Shown piece by piece: positions 1 to 8,158 of a stretch of 64,000 nucleotides of DNA (the stretch's first letter is position 1; each line of letters begins with the position of its first letter). The notes under the pieces are model-generated. The model saw nothing but the letters and a program-made list of their open reading frames with translations. It made no database searches and had not been told where the DNA came from. The stretch covers positions 496,001 to 560,000 of the forward strand of contig NZ_JAASQV010000002.1 in assembly GCF_011761945.1 (NCBI RefSeq), in the 5' to 3' direction. Both the position numbers and the translations under genes were made by a program. The stretch comes from Sphingomonas leidyi. GTDB taxonomy: Bacteria; Pseudomonadota; Alphaproteobacteria; Sphingomonadales; Sphingomonadaceae.

Positions 1-190
1 CGATCAGATAGCCGGCCACCCGCCCCTCGCCCGCCAGCACGAAACAGGTGTCGGGCGCAAGCGCGAGCCGCTCGACGAAACAGGCGCGGCCTTCGGGATG
101 GTCGGGAAAGGCGACACGGGCCACCGCGACGACACCGTCGAGATCGCCCGCCGTCATCGGCCGCCACTGAAGCAAGTCCTGCATTGCCAT
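1..190 (-). CDS. GNAT family N-acetyltransferase (N-terminal part only)
   Basis: Minus-strand frame with an ATG at 190, running off the left edge, so only about 63 residues are visible. They read like the first third of a GNAT domain: 'WRPMTAGDLDGVVAVA' is the usual first strand and helix, and 'GRVAGYLI' is the beginning of the central sheet. GNAT enzymes transfer an acetyl group from acetyl-CoA to an amine; the substrate cannot be told from this part. Only 3 bases separate it from the MAPEG gene upstream, so it is probably the last visible gene of the 2-oxoacid dehydrogenase operon. The acetyl-CoA binding motif lies outside the window. Confidence 0.75.
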   Translation of the reverse strand, partial: MAMQDLLQWRPMTAGDLDGVVAVARVAFPDHPEGRACFVERLALAPDTCFVLAGEGRVAGYLI

Positions 191-193
191 ATC

Positions 194-766
194 CTAGCGG
201 CGGAGCACCCGGAAGAGCCAGAGCTCGATCAACGCGAAGGGGCCGAGCAGCGCCGCCACGCCGGGCCAGCCGGCCAGATCGAACCCGAATCGACCGACGC
301 CCCAGAGCAGCACGACCATCCCGAGGAACATCGAATAGACGCCGAGCCCGCGCCACAGCGGATGGATGTGATAGCCGACCCACCATGCCCAGCGCCCGAG
401 CGTCCAGACGATCGCGGTGGCGGCGATGAGGCGCAGGTCGGGCTCGTAATGGGCGAGCAGGAACAGGCCCGGCAGCAGCACCGCCAGCTGCTCGAGCGTG
501 TTCTGGATATAGCGCTGGTTGACGACCAACCGCGGCGAATCGGCGCCGGCCAGCGGATCGATCGAGCGGTGGAACAGCCGCTCATGCGCGACCGCCTCGA
601 TGCCGGGCACGAGCGCGAGCAGCACCACCGCGCCCGAGCATTGGAGCGCGAACAGCATCGGCTGGGCCGCGATCGGCGGCAAGCCGTGGCGCAGCGCCAG
701 CCACAAGCCGATCGCGACGGGGAGCGAGGCGGCGACGGCACCGGCGATGGTGGCCCGCCCCGCCAT
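194..766 (-). CDS. MAPEG family membrane protein
   Basis: 190 residues with about four hydrophobic segments (roughly 8-26, 38-55, 88-112, 140-188). The segment 'NQRYIQNTLEQLAVLLPG' matches the family signature around the second helix, in which an Arg and a Gln-Asn pair precede a Glu. MAPEG proteins are small trimeric inner-membrane proteins, some of which are glutathione-dependent transferases or peroxidases; many bacterial members have no known substrate. The gene starts 2 bases after the E2 stop and is probably cotranscribed with the dehydrogenase genes, though nothing in the sequence shows a functional link. Family assignment is fairly sure; enzymatic activity is not. Confidence 0.75.
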   Translation of the reverse strand: MAGRATIAGAVAASLPVAIGLWLALRHGLPPIAAQPMLFALQCSGAVVLLALVPGIEAVAHERLFHRSIDPLAGADSPRLVVNQRYIQNTLEQLAVLLPGLFLLAHYEPDLRLIAATAIVWTLGRWAWWVGYHIHPLWRGLGVYSMFLGMVVLLWGVGRFGFDLAGWPGVAALLGPFALIELWLFRVLRR

Positions 767-768
767 GC

Positions 769-2034
769 TCAGTCGGCGAACAGGAGGACAGGGGTTTCGA
801 GCAGCTTCCGCACCGCCTGGACGAAGCTCGCCGCATCCCAGCCATCGACGACGCGGTGGTCGCAGCTGATCGACAGGTTCATCAGCTTGGCGCGGACGAT
901 CTCGTCGCCCTGGAAGATGGGACGCTCGACGATTTTGTTCGGCCCGATGATCGCCACTTCGGGCCGGTTGATCACCGGCGTGGTGGCGATGCCGCCGAGC
1001 GGGCCGAGCGACGTGACGGTGAGGGTGGAGCCCGACAGCTCCTCCGACTTGGCCTTGCCGGTGCGCGCCGCCTCGGCCAGGCGGCTGATCTCGGCGGCGA
1101 GCTGCCAGACATTCTTGTCCTGCGCGTCGCGGATCACCGGCACCATCAGCCCGGCATCGGTCTGCGCCGCCATGCCGAGATGCACCCGGCCGTGGCGCGT
1201 GACCACGCCGGCCTCGTCGTCATAGCGCGCATTGATCATCGGGAAATCGGGCAGCGCCCGGCAGATCGCGACGATCAGGAACGGCAACATGGTCAGCTTG
1301 GGGCGCGCCCCGCGATTGTCGTTGAGGTCGCCGCGCATCGCCTCGAGCGCCGTGACGTCGATCTCGTCGACATAAGTGAAGTGCGGGATGGCGCGCTTCG
1401 AGGCGGCCATGTTCTCGGCGATGCGGCGGCGCATGCCGATGACCTTGATCGGCTGGTCGTCGCGGGCCCGCGACGCGTGCGGAGCGTGATAGCCCTGGGC
1501 GCTGCCATAGCGCAGATAGGCGTCGAGATCGGCGTGGCGGATGTGGTTGCCGTCCGCCTTCACCACGGCGAGATCGATGCCGAGATCCTTGGCGCGGGCA
1601 CGGACCGCGGGCGAGGCGAGGACCTGCCTGTGGGCGGCGGGCTCGGGTGCCGCGACCGGCACGGGTTCCGGAGCGGACGCGGGCACGCGTGCCGGAGCGG
1701 CCTCCACGACCTCTTCCACGCGGGGCGCCTCTGCCTCGACCTGCCGCTCGACCGGAGCCTCGGCAGCCACCGGCGCAGTCTCGGCGGCGTCGCCCTCGAC
1801 TTCGATCACCATCAGCGCCGAGCCGATCGCCACCATCTCGCCGACTTCGCCGGCCAGCTCGACCACCACGCCGGAGACGGGCGATTCCATCTCGACCGTG
1901 GCCTTGTCGGTCATCATGTCGGCGACCTGCTGGTCCTCCGACACCTTGTCGCCGATCTTGACGTGCCAGGCGACGATCTCGGCCTCGGCAATGCCTTCGC
2001 CGATATCGGGCAGGCGGAAGGTGAAGCGTGCCAT
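769..2034 (-). CDS. bkdB: Dihydrolipoyl acyltransferase, E2 of the branched-chain 2-oxoacid dehydrogenase complex
   Basis: 421 residues starting MARFTFRLPDIGEG. A lipoyl domain occupies about 1-80, with the lipoylated Lys44 in 'MTDKATVEME'. An Ala/Pro/Val-rich linker (about 85-135) follows, then a peripheral subunit-binding domain (about 138-174) and the acyltransferase domain (about 195-421) with the catalytic motif 'DHRVVDG' (His near 393). It moves the acyl group made by E1 to CoA. E1alpha and E1beta lie directly upstream; the E1beta stop is 5 bases from this start. The frame stays open upstream of the chosen ATG, but that extension overlaps E1beta and carries no family sequence. No E3 (lpd) gene is in the window, so E3 must be encoded elsewhere. 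Confidence 0.95.
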   Translation of the reverse strand: MARFTFRLPDIGEGIAEAEIVAWHVKIGDKVSEDQQVADMMTDKATVEMESPVSGVVVELAGEVGEMVAIGSALMVIEVEGDAAETAPVAAEAPVERQVEAEAPRVEEVVEAAPARVPASAPEPVPVAAPEPAAHRQVLASPAVRARAKDLGIDLAVVKADGNHIRHADLDAYLRYGSAQGYHAPHASRARDDQPIKVIGMRRRIAENMAASKRAIPHFTYVDEIDVTALEAMRGDLNDNRGARPKLTMLPFLIVAICRALPDFPMINARYDDEAGVVTRHGRVHLGMAAQTDAGLMVPVIRDAQDKNVWQLAAEISRLAEAARTGKAKSEELSGSTLTVTSLGPLGGIATTPVINRPEVAIIGPNKIVERPIFQGDEIVRAKLMNLSISCDHRVVDGWDAASFVQAVRKLLETPVLLFAD

Positions 2035-2039
2035 GCGGG

Positions 2040-3077
2040 TCAGTCCTTCAGGATCTTCTTGAGGGCGGTGCCGATGCGCACCGGCCCGGGGAAATAGGCC
2101 CATTCCAGGCTGTGCGGATAGGGCGTGTCGAAGCCGGTCACGCGTTCGATCGGGGCTTCGAGATGGTAGAAGCAGCGCTCCTGCACCTGGGCCGAAAGCT
2201 CGGCGCCGAAGCCCGAGGTGCGCGTCGCCTCGTGCACGATCAGGCAGCGGCCGGTCTTCTTCACCGATTCCTCGATCGTGTCGATGTCGAGCGGCACCAG
2301 CGTGCGCAGGTCGACGATCTCGGCATCGATGCCGAGTTCCTCGACCGTGTTGGCGACGACGTGCACCATCGTGCCGTAGCAGAGGATCGTCACTGCCTCG
2401 CCCGGGCGGACCACCGCGGCCTTGCCCAGCTCGACGCGATAATGGCCCTCGGGCACCTGGGCACCGGGATGATCGGCCCAGGTCTTGGCCGGACGATCGT
2501 AATGGCCGTGGAACGGGCCGTTGTAGATGCGCTTGGGCTCGAGGAAGAGGACGGGATCATTGTCCTCGATTGCCGCGATCAGCAGGCCCTTGGCGTCGTA
2601 CGGCGTCGAGGGGATCACCGTCTTCATGCCCGAGACATGGGTGAAGATGCCCTCCGGCGACTGCGAATGGGTCTGGCCGCCGAAGATGCCGCCGCCATAG
2701 GGCGAGCGGATCGTGATCGGCGCAGTGAAGTCCGCCGCCGAGCGATAGCGCAGCCGCGCCGCTTCGGAGACGAGCTGGTCGAGCGCCGGATAGATGTAAT
2801 CGGCGAACTGGATCTCGGGGACCGGGCGCAGGCCATAGGCGCCCATGCCGATCGCCACGCCCATGATGCCGATCTCGGTGATCGGCGTGTCGAAGGCGCG
2901 CGCCTTGCCATATTTGGCCTGGAGGCCGGCAGTGGCGCGGAAGACGCCGCCGAAATAGCCGACATCCTCGCCCATCACGATCACGTTCGGATCGCGCGCC
3001 ATCATCACGTCCATGGCGGAGTTGATCGCCTGGATCATGTTCATCTGCGTCACGTCGCCCACGATCTCGTCGCTCAC
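2040..3077 (-). CDS. bkdA2: 2-oxoisovalerate dehydrogenase E1 component, beta subunit
   Basis: 345 residues if translation starts at GTG 3077, which overlaps the E1alpha stop by 4 bases (GTGA) and suits translational coupling; an in-frame ATG at 3044 is the alternative. The transketolase pyrimidine-binding domain begins with 'AINSAMDVMMARDPNV' and 'VMGEDVGYFGGVFRAT', and the C-terminal transketolase domain contains 'EIVDLRTLVPLDIDTI'. It pairs with E1alpha to decarboxylate branched-chain 2-oxoacids with thiamine diphosphate in the cytoplasm. The subunit resembles the branched-chain type rather than pyruvate E1beta, judged from sequence style and the neighbouring alpha subunit; a broad-specificity acetoin or pyruvate complex is less likely. 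Confidence 0.93.
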   Translation of the reverse strand: MSDEIVGDVTQMNMIQAINSAMDVMMARDPNVIVMGEDVGYFGGVFRATAGLQAKYGKARAFDTPITEIGIMGVAIGMGAYGLRPVPEIQFADYIYPALDQLVSEAARLRYRSAADFTAPITIRSPYGGGIFGGQTHSQSPEGIFTHVSGMKTVIPSTPYDAKGLLIAAIEDNDPVLFLEPKRIYNGPFHGHYDRPAKTWADHPGAQVPEGHYRVELGKAAVVRPGEAVTILCYGTMVHVVANTVEELGIDAEIVDLRTLVPLDIDTIEESVKKTGRCLIVHEATRTSGFGAELSAQVQERCFYHLEAPIERVTGFDTPYPHSLEWAYFPGPVRIGTALKKILKD

Positions 3078-4360
3078 AGGCCGGCCGCCTTCTGCTCGTC
3101 CAGCATCTGCTGCTGCTGTTCCTTCAGGTGCCAGGGAATGGTCTCGAACACGCCTTCGAACATCGATTCGAAGGGCTGGTGCATGCCATGGCCGAGGATG
3201 CCGTTCTTCTCCGCTTCCTTCTGCGAGGCCTTGACCAGCTCGGCAAGCTCCAGGTCCTGCGCGGCGTGGCGCGCCTCGTCCCATTCGCCGATGGCGATGA
3301 GATGTTCCTTCAGCCGGCGGATCGGATCGCCGAGCGGCCAGGCATTGGGCTCGCCGGCCGAGCGATAGGCGGTGGGATCGTCGGAGGTCGAATGGCCCTC
3401 GGCGCGATAAGTGAAATGCTCGATCAGCGTCGGGCCCTGGTTGGTCCGCGCGCGCTCGGCGGCCCATTCGGTGGCCGCGTACACCGCCAGCGCGTCATTG
3501 CCGTCGACGCGCAGGCCGGCAATGCCATAGCCGATCGCGCGCGCGGCGAAGGTGGTCGCCTCGGCCCCGGCGAAACCGGAGAAGCTCGATATCGCCCATT
3601 GGTTGTTGACGACGTTGAAGATAACCGGCGCCTTGTAGACCGTCGCGAAGGTCAGCGCCGAGTGGAAGTCGCCCTCCGCCGTCGAGCCTTCGCCGCACCA
3701 GGTGGCGGAGATGCGCGTATCGCCCTTGGCCGCGCTCGCCATCGCCCAGCCGACCGCCTGGGGATATTGGGTGGCGAGATTGCCCGAGATCGAGAAGAAG
3801 CCGAACTCCTTCGAGGAATACATGATCGGCAGCTGGCGCCCTTCGAGCGGATCGGCCCTGTTCGAATAGATCTGGTTCATCATCTGCACGATCGGATAGC
3901 CGCGCGTGATGAGGATCCCCTGCTGGCGATAGGAGGGGAAGCACATGTCGTCGCCGGCCAGCGCCATCGCCGCTCCGATCGAGACGGCCTCCTCGCCGGT
4001 GGACTTCATGTAGAAGCTGGTCTTGCCCTGGCGCTGGGCACGGAACATGCGCTCGTCGAACGCGCGGGTGAGCGCCATCGAGCGGAGCATGCGGCGCTTG
4101 GCATCGGCATCGAGCCGCGGATCCCAGGGGCCGACCGCATTGCCCTCGTCATCGAGGACGCGGACCAGGCCGTACGCCAGCTCATGGAAACTGGAAGCCG
4201 CATCGGCGGTGTCGGGGCGGCGGGTGACGCCGGCGGGCGGCACCACGATGTCGCTGAAGTCCGCTTCGTCCCCCGGGCGGAATCGCGGCTCGGGCACGTG
4301 CAGCGCAAGCGGGGGCAGATTGGCGCGATCGCGCTCGCTCGACATGGGCTCTCCGGACAT
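3074..4360 (-). CDS. bkdA1: 2-oxoisovalerate dehydrogenase E1 component, alpha subunit
   Basis: 428 residues. The thiamine diphosphate motif is clear: 'GEGSTAEGDF' at 223-232, ending in Asn-Asn at 252-253. The serine-containing phosphorylation-loop region 'YRAEGHSTSDDPTAYRS' is also present. The N-terminal ~80 residues ahead of the E1 core are typical of the bacterial branched-chain type. Two ATGs (4360 and 4345) each have a purine-rich ribosome site (GGGAG and GGAGAG), so the N-terminus is uncertain by 5 residues. First gene of the operon; the upstream 135 bases hold a promoter-like AT-rich stretch and a palindrome (4434-4452). Confidence 0.94.
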   Translation of the reverse strand: MSGEPMSSERDRANLPPLALHVPEPRFRPGDEADFSDIVVPPAGVTRRPDTADAASSFHELAYGLVRVLDDEGNAVGPWDPRLDADAKRRMLRSMALTRAFDERMFRAQRQGKTSFYMKSTGEEAVSIGAAMALAGDDMCFPSYRQQGILITRGYPIVQMMNQIYSNRADPLEGRQLPIMYSSKEFGFFSISGNLATQYPQAVGWAMASAAKGDTRISATWCGEGSTAEGDFHSALTFATVYKAPVIFNVVNNQWAISSFSGFAGAEATTFAARAIGYGIAGLRVDGNDALAVYAATEWAAERARTNQGPTLIEHFTYRAEGHSTSDDPTAYRSAGEPNAWPLGDPIRRLKEHLIAIGEWDEARHAAQDLELAELVKASQKEAEKNGILGHGMHQPFESMFEGVFETIPWHLKEQQQQMLDEQKAAGL

Positions 4361-4433
4361 AGGCTCCCGTCGCCAAACGCGCGGGAATCACGTTTCGCGC
4401 TATTGTTATAAAATTTCAAAGCCCGGCGCAAGT

Positions 4434-4452
4434 AGGTCAGGGGTGCTGACCT
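4434..4452. promoter_or_regulatory. Palindrome upstream of the dehydrogenase operon, possible operator
   Basis: AGGTCAG, a 5-base spacer, then CTGACCT form a perfect 7-bp inverted repeat. On the minus strand it lies upstream of an AT-rich stretch containing TTGAAA and TATAAC that could serve E1alpha. It sits between the 3' side of the secreted-protein gene and the E1alpha start, so it is either an operator for the dehydrogenase genes or a weak hairpin after the upstream gene. No run of T follows it, which favours an operator. The binding protein is unknown. Confidence 0.35.
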
Positions 4453-4495
4453 GAAATGCCGCCCGAAATGCTGGGAATTCGCGTCGAAGCGAGGG

Positions 4496-5149
4496 TCAGG
4501 GCATCGGGTCGCCGCGCTTCCCATCGGGCACGATATCCGCCGCATTCAGCATGGCCGCCACCAACGCGCGAGTCTGTACGTCGAGGGTGCATTCGTGGCG
4601 GGTGACGACATGATCGCCGGCGGCGTCGAGCAGCTCGAATACCAGTTGGGTGCCGTCCATGCAGATCGCCATCTCCTCGTCGCGCGGGGCGTCGGCGAAC
4701 TCCTGGCCGCCCCCATTGTCGGGCAGGCGCGCGGTGAAGCGAGCGGCGGCGAGCGCATCCGTCACCCGCGCGAAGCGATCGGCATCGAGCGCCTGCGTCT
4801 TGCGGCGGATGGCCACGCCCGGGCCATAGCCGCCCCTGCCGTTGGTAAGCGTGTAGTGGATCAGCGCCCGGCCATCGGCCCGCTGATCAATACGGATCAC
4901 ATAGGGCTGGGAGAAACTGGGCAGCACCAGCATGCGGAAGCGGCTGCGATAACCGTCCAGTGCATGCGGCGCCCACAGCACCGGCTCTTCCATCGAGGCG
5001 AGATGCTTGCCGAACCAGCCTTCGAGGAACCCGTCTTTGTTCGGCGCGAAATCCGGCGGAAGATAGTGGGTTTTGGGCACTGGCGCGTCCTGCGCCCAGG
5101 CAATACCGGGCGCGAGGAGCATCAGGGCGATGGCGAGCGCAGCCTTCAT
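4496..5149 (-). CDS. Secreted protein of unknown function
   Basis: 217 residues. Residues 1-19 form a signal peptide with a likely AWA-QD cleavage site. The mature part has 'PPDFAPNKDGFLEGWFGKHLASMEEPVLWAP', read here in two pieces: 'PPDFAPNKDGFLEGW' and 'FGKHLASMEEPVLWAP'. Two Cys are present, in 'AICMDG' and 'RHECTL', and may form a disulfide. I do not recognise a family. The start overlaps the stop of the upstream M3 peptidase gene by 4 bases (ATGA), so the two are probably cotranslated and both act outside the cytoplasm. Whether it assists the peptidase is unknown. Confidence 0.7.
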   Translation of the reverse strand: MKAALAIALMLLAPGIAWAQDAPVPKTHYLPPDFAPNKDGFLEGWFGKHLASMEEPVLWAPHALDGYRSRFRMLVLPSFSQPYVIRIDQRADGRALIHYTLTNGRGGYGPGVAIRRKTQALDADRFARVTDALAAARFTARLPDNGGGQEFADAPRDEEMAICMDGTQLVFELLDAAGDHVVTRHECTLDVQTRALVAAMLNAADIVPDGKRGDPMP

Positions 5150-7284
5150 GCGACCGGGAACCCGCGCCGCCTGAACAGCGCCGACACGTCCGGATCCCTT
5201 CCCCGGAACGCACGATAGGCGAGCTTGCGGTCGGTCTCGTTGCCGGTGGAAAGCAAAGTCGCGCGGAAACGATCGGCGGTCGGTTTGTCCCAGACATTGC
5301 CCGCCTCCTGGAACGCCGCCCAGGTGTCCGCGTCCATCGTCTCGGACCAGAGATAGGAATAATAGCCGGCCGAATAGGCGTCGGACGAGAAGAGGTGGCC
5401 GAACTGCGGCATGCGGTGGCGCAGCACGATCTCCTTCGGCATGCCGAGTGCCGCCAGCGCTTCCTTCTCGAACGCGGCGATGTCGGTCACCGGCACTTCG
5501 CGGTCGTGCAGCTGCATGTCGAGGATCGCGCAGGCGAGATATTCGACCGTGTCGAAGCCCTGGTTGAAGGTCGACGACTTCTCGATCTTGTCGACCAGCG
5601 CCTGCGGCATCGGCGCGCCGGTCTTGTAGTGCTTCGCGTATTTATCCAGCACGTCGCGGGTGAGCAGCCAGTTCTCGTTCACCTGGCTGGGATATTCGAC
5701 GAAGTCGCGCGGCGTGCCGGCCAGCCCCGGATAGGTGACGTTCTGGAGCAGGCTGTGGATCGCATGGCCGAATTCGTGGAACAGCGTCGTCGCATCGTCG
5801 AGGCTGATCAGCGTCGGCTCGCCGGCGCCGCCCTTGACGAAATTATTGTTGTTCGAAGCCAGCGTGTTGCGCACGCCGCCGAATTTCTGCTGGCCGCGAT
5901 AGCGCGTCGCCCAGGCGCCCGAGCGCTTGCCCGACCGGGCATAGCCGTCGAAATAGAAGATGCCGATGTTCTTGCCGGTGCGCGTATCGGTCACTTCGAA
6001 GGTCCGCACGGCGGGATCGAAGACCGGCACGTCCTTCACTTCCCGGAAGCCGAGATCGTAGAGCCGGCCGGCAGCGTAGAAGGCGCCCTGGAGGATGTTG
6101 CCGAGCTCGAGATACGGCTTCACCTCGCTCTCATCCAGGTCGTACTTCGCCTTGCGGACCTTCTCGGCATAGAAGCGATAGTCCCAGGGCTCGATGGCGA
6201 TCTTCGCCCCTTCCCGATCGGCGAGCGCCTGCATGTCGGCGACTTCCTGCGTGACGCGGGCGCGGGCGGCGGGCCATACCGCCATCATCAGCTTCATCGC
6301 ATTGGCCGGGGTCTCGGCCATGGTGTCGTCCATGCGGTAATAGGCATGGTTCCTGAAACCGAGCAGCCTGGCGCGCTGCTGGCGGAGCTTCAGTATCTCG
6401 GCGATGCCCGCCTTGTTGTCGTTCGCATTGCCATTGTCGCCGCGCGAGACGAAGGCGCGCCACACCTTCTCGCGCAGCCCCCGGTCGGTCGAATAGGTGA
6501 GGAAGGGCGCGACCGAGGAGCGGGTGTTGACCACCGCCCATTTGCCGGCCAGCCCGCGATCGGCGGCGGCGCTGGCGAGCGAGGCCTTGAAGCTGTCCGG
6601 CAGCCCGGCGAGCTGGGCTTCGGAATCGAGGACGATCCAGGTCTCCTCGTCCGCCAGCAGATGGCGGCTGAAATCGGAAAAGGCCGAGGCGAGCGCCTGG
6701 TTGAGCCGGCTGACCTCGGCGCGATCGGCATCGGAAAGGGCGGCGCCGCGGCGGACGAAGCCGCGATAGCTGCGCTCGAGCAGGCGCAGCTGCTGCGCAT
6801 CGAGCTTCTGGCCGGCGCGCGTGTCGTACGCGCCCTTTATCCGCGCGAAGAGCAAAGGATCGAGGAACAGCTCGTCATTCGCCCTGGTGAGCCTGGGGCT
6901 CCATTCGCGATCGATCGCCTGGACCTGCTTGTCGGCCAGGTTGCTCTCATAGACGCCCCAGGCCGATTCGACACGGTCCATCGTGTCGCCCGCCTTCTGC
7001 ATCGGCTCGATCACGCTGTGGAAGGTGGGGGCGGTGCGCGCGTCGCGGATCGCATGAATCTCCCGGCGCTGTTCGGCGATCGCCGCTTCGAAGGCGGCAG
7101 GGAACATCTCCACCTTGAACTTGTCCCAGGGAGGCACGCCGCCATAGCCGCCCGGCCAGGGCTTGAGCAGAGGCGCGGCGTCCACGATGTCGGCGGCTTT
7201 GGCCATCAGGCTCCCCATGAAAGGCGTTGCGAGCAAGGCGCTGGTGCCGAGAAGCGCCTGGCGGCGGCTGAGGTTGCGGATCAA
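5146..7284 (-). CDS. M3 family metallopeptidase (peptidyl-dipeptidase Dcp / oligopeptidase type), exported
   Basis: 712 residues. The N-terminus has a twin-arginine motif 'SRRQALLG' (6-13) followed by a hydrophobic stretch and 'AKA', so export by Tat is likely. The zinc site HEFGH lies at about 503-507, followed downstream by the family Glu in 'DFVEYPSQVNENWL'. The helical M3 clamshell fold spans about 45-705. M3 enzymes cleave short peptides; a periplasmic Dcp-like role in peptide recycling is the likeliest. The next gene starts inside its stop codon. The length fits the Dcp/OpdA branch. The name Dcp is inferred from the family, not from a diagnostic residue. Confidence 0.92.
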   Translation of the reverse strand: MIRNLSRRQALLGTSALLATPFMGSLMAKAADIVDAAPLLKPWPGGYGGVPPWDKFKVEMFPAAFEAAIAEQRREIHAIRDARTAPTFHSVIEPMQKAGDTMDRVESAWGVYESNLADKQVQAIDREWSPRLTRANDELFLDPLLFARIKGAYDTRAGQKLDAQQLRLLERSYRGFVRRGAALSDADRAEVSRLNQALASAFSDFSRHLLADEETWIVLDSEAQLAGLPDSFKASLASAAADRGLAGKWAVVNTRSSVAPFLTYSTDRGLREKVWRAFVSRGDNGNANDNKAGIAEILKLRQQRARLLGFRNHAYYRMDDTMAETPANAMKLMMAVWPAARARVTQEVADMQALADREGAKIAIEPWDYRFYAEKVRKAKYDLDESEVKPYLELGNILQGAFYAAGRLYDLGFREVKDVPVFDPAVRTFEVTDTRTGKNIGIFYFDGYARSGKRSGAWATRYRGQQKFGGVRNTLASNNNNFVKGGAGEPTLISLDDATTLFHEFGHAIHSLLQNVTYPGLAGTPRDFVEYPSQVNENWLLTRDVLDKYAKHYKTGAPMPQALVDKIEKSSTFNQGFDTVEYLACAILDMQLHDREVPVTDIAAFEKEALAALGMPKEIVLRHRMPQFGHLFSSDAYSAGYYSYLWSETMDADTWAAFQEAGNVWDKPTADRFRATLLSTGNETDRKLAYRAFRGRDPDVSALFRRRGFPVA

Positions 7285-7367
7285 GTTCCGAAGGCTCCCT
7301 GGAATCGGTGAATCGAGCCGAGCTTAGGGAGGTGCCGCGGAATGGCAATTGACTCGTCGGCAATAAG

Positions 7368-7382
7368 GAACAGAATAGGAAC
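7368..7382 (-). promoter_or_regulatory. LexA (SOS) box of the imuA-imuB-dnaE2 operon
   Basis: GAACAGAATAGGAAC, which on the minus strand reads GTTC-N7-GTTC, the direct-repeat LexA operator of alphaproteobacteria. It ends 26 bases before the likely ATG of imuA. An overlapping palindrome GAAC-N5-GTTC (7379-7391) shares its right half-site. Known biology: imuA-imuB-dnaE2 operons are LexA-repressed in this class. Damage induction of this operon is therefore expected. Confidence 0.8.
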
Positions 7383-7408
7383 ATTCTGTTCTCCGAGTCG
7401 TGCGCCCT

Positions 7409-8158
7409 ATGGCCGATCCTGCCGTCCTGAAGCAATTGCGCGACACGCTGCGCGGTCTCGAGACCGGTGGATTCCGCCGGCGGCCTTCGCTGCCCTTCGG
7501 CATCGAGGCAATCGATTCGCGCCTCGCCGATGGCGGCTTCAGGCTCGACGCCCTGCACGAAGTGGCGGCGGGCACGAGCGACATGGCCGATGATTGCGCG
7601 GCCACCCTGTTCCTCGCCGGAATCGCGGCGCGCGCCTGGGGCCCGGTGCTCTGGGTGGTGCGGCGGCGCGACCTGTTCGCGCCCGGTCTCGCCCAGTCGG
7701 GGCTCGATCCCAAGCGCCTGATCTATGCCGAGGCGAAGGACGATGCCGAACTGCTGGCGATCATGGAGGAAGGGCTGCGCCACCGCGGACTGGGCGCGGT
7801 GATCGGCGAGGCCAGGCGCGCGGACATGACCGCGACGCGCCGGCTCCAGCTGGCGGCCGAGGGCGGGCGGACGATCGCGCTGCTGCTGAAGCGCGCCGCG
7901 CGCGAGGGGAGCGACCCGATCGGCATGCCTTCGGCGGCGGTGACGCGCTGGCGCGTGACCTGCGCCCCTTCGGCGCCGCTGCCGGTGGCGGGCGTCGGGC
8001 GGCCGCGCTGGCGGCTGGAGCTGGCGCGGCAAAAGGGGGGCGAGGGTTTCGAGACGATAGTGGAGGCATGCGATGCAACGGGTCGCTGCGCTCTTCCTTC
8101 CCCTGTGGCCGATCGAAAGGCTGTGGCGGGCGGAACGGCGCGCCGGCGCGCGGCCTGA
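7409..8158 (+). CDS. imuA: SOS mutagenesis protein ImuA
   Basis: 249 residues from ATG 7409; GTG at 7400 is an equally possible start and neither has a good ribosome site. The protein resembles a degenerate RecA/SulA-like core. Clear parts are 'GFRLDALHEVAAG' near residue 50 (where RecA has Walker A; here the loop is not intact), 'GPVLWVVRRRDLFAPGL', and 'GLGAVIGEA' and 'MTATRRLQLAAEGG' further on. ImuA is an accessory factor of translesion synthesis with ImuB and DnaE2. The last 86 bases overlap imuB in another frame, an unusually long overlap. A LexA box lies just upstream. Confidence 0.88.
   Translation: MADPAVLKQLRDTLRGLETGGFRRRPSLPFGIEAIDSRLADGGFRLDALHEVAAGTSDMADDCAATLFLAGIAARAWGPVLWVVRRRDLFAPGLAQSGLDPKRLIYAEAKDDAELLAIMEEGLRHRGLGAVIGEARRADMTATRRLQLAAEGGRTIALLLKRAAREGSDPIGMPSAAVTRWRVTCAPSAPLPVAGVGRPRWRLELARQKGGEGFETIVEACDATGRCALPSPVADRKAVAGGTARRRAA

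Noticed and set aside
856..2097. A 413-codon plus-strand frame opposite the E2 gene
   Set aside because: Low-complexity translation rich in His, Asp and Arg; the minus strand has a full E2 with lipoyl and catalytic motifs.
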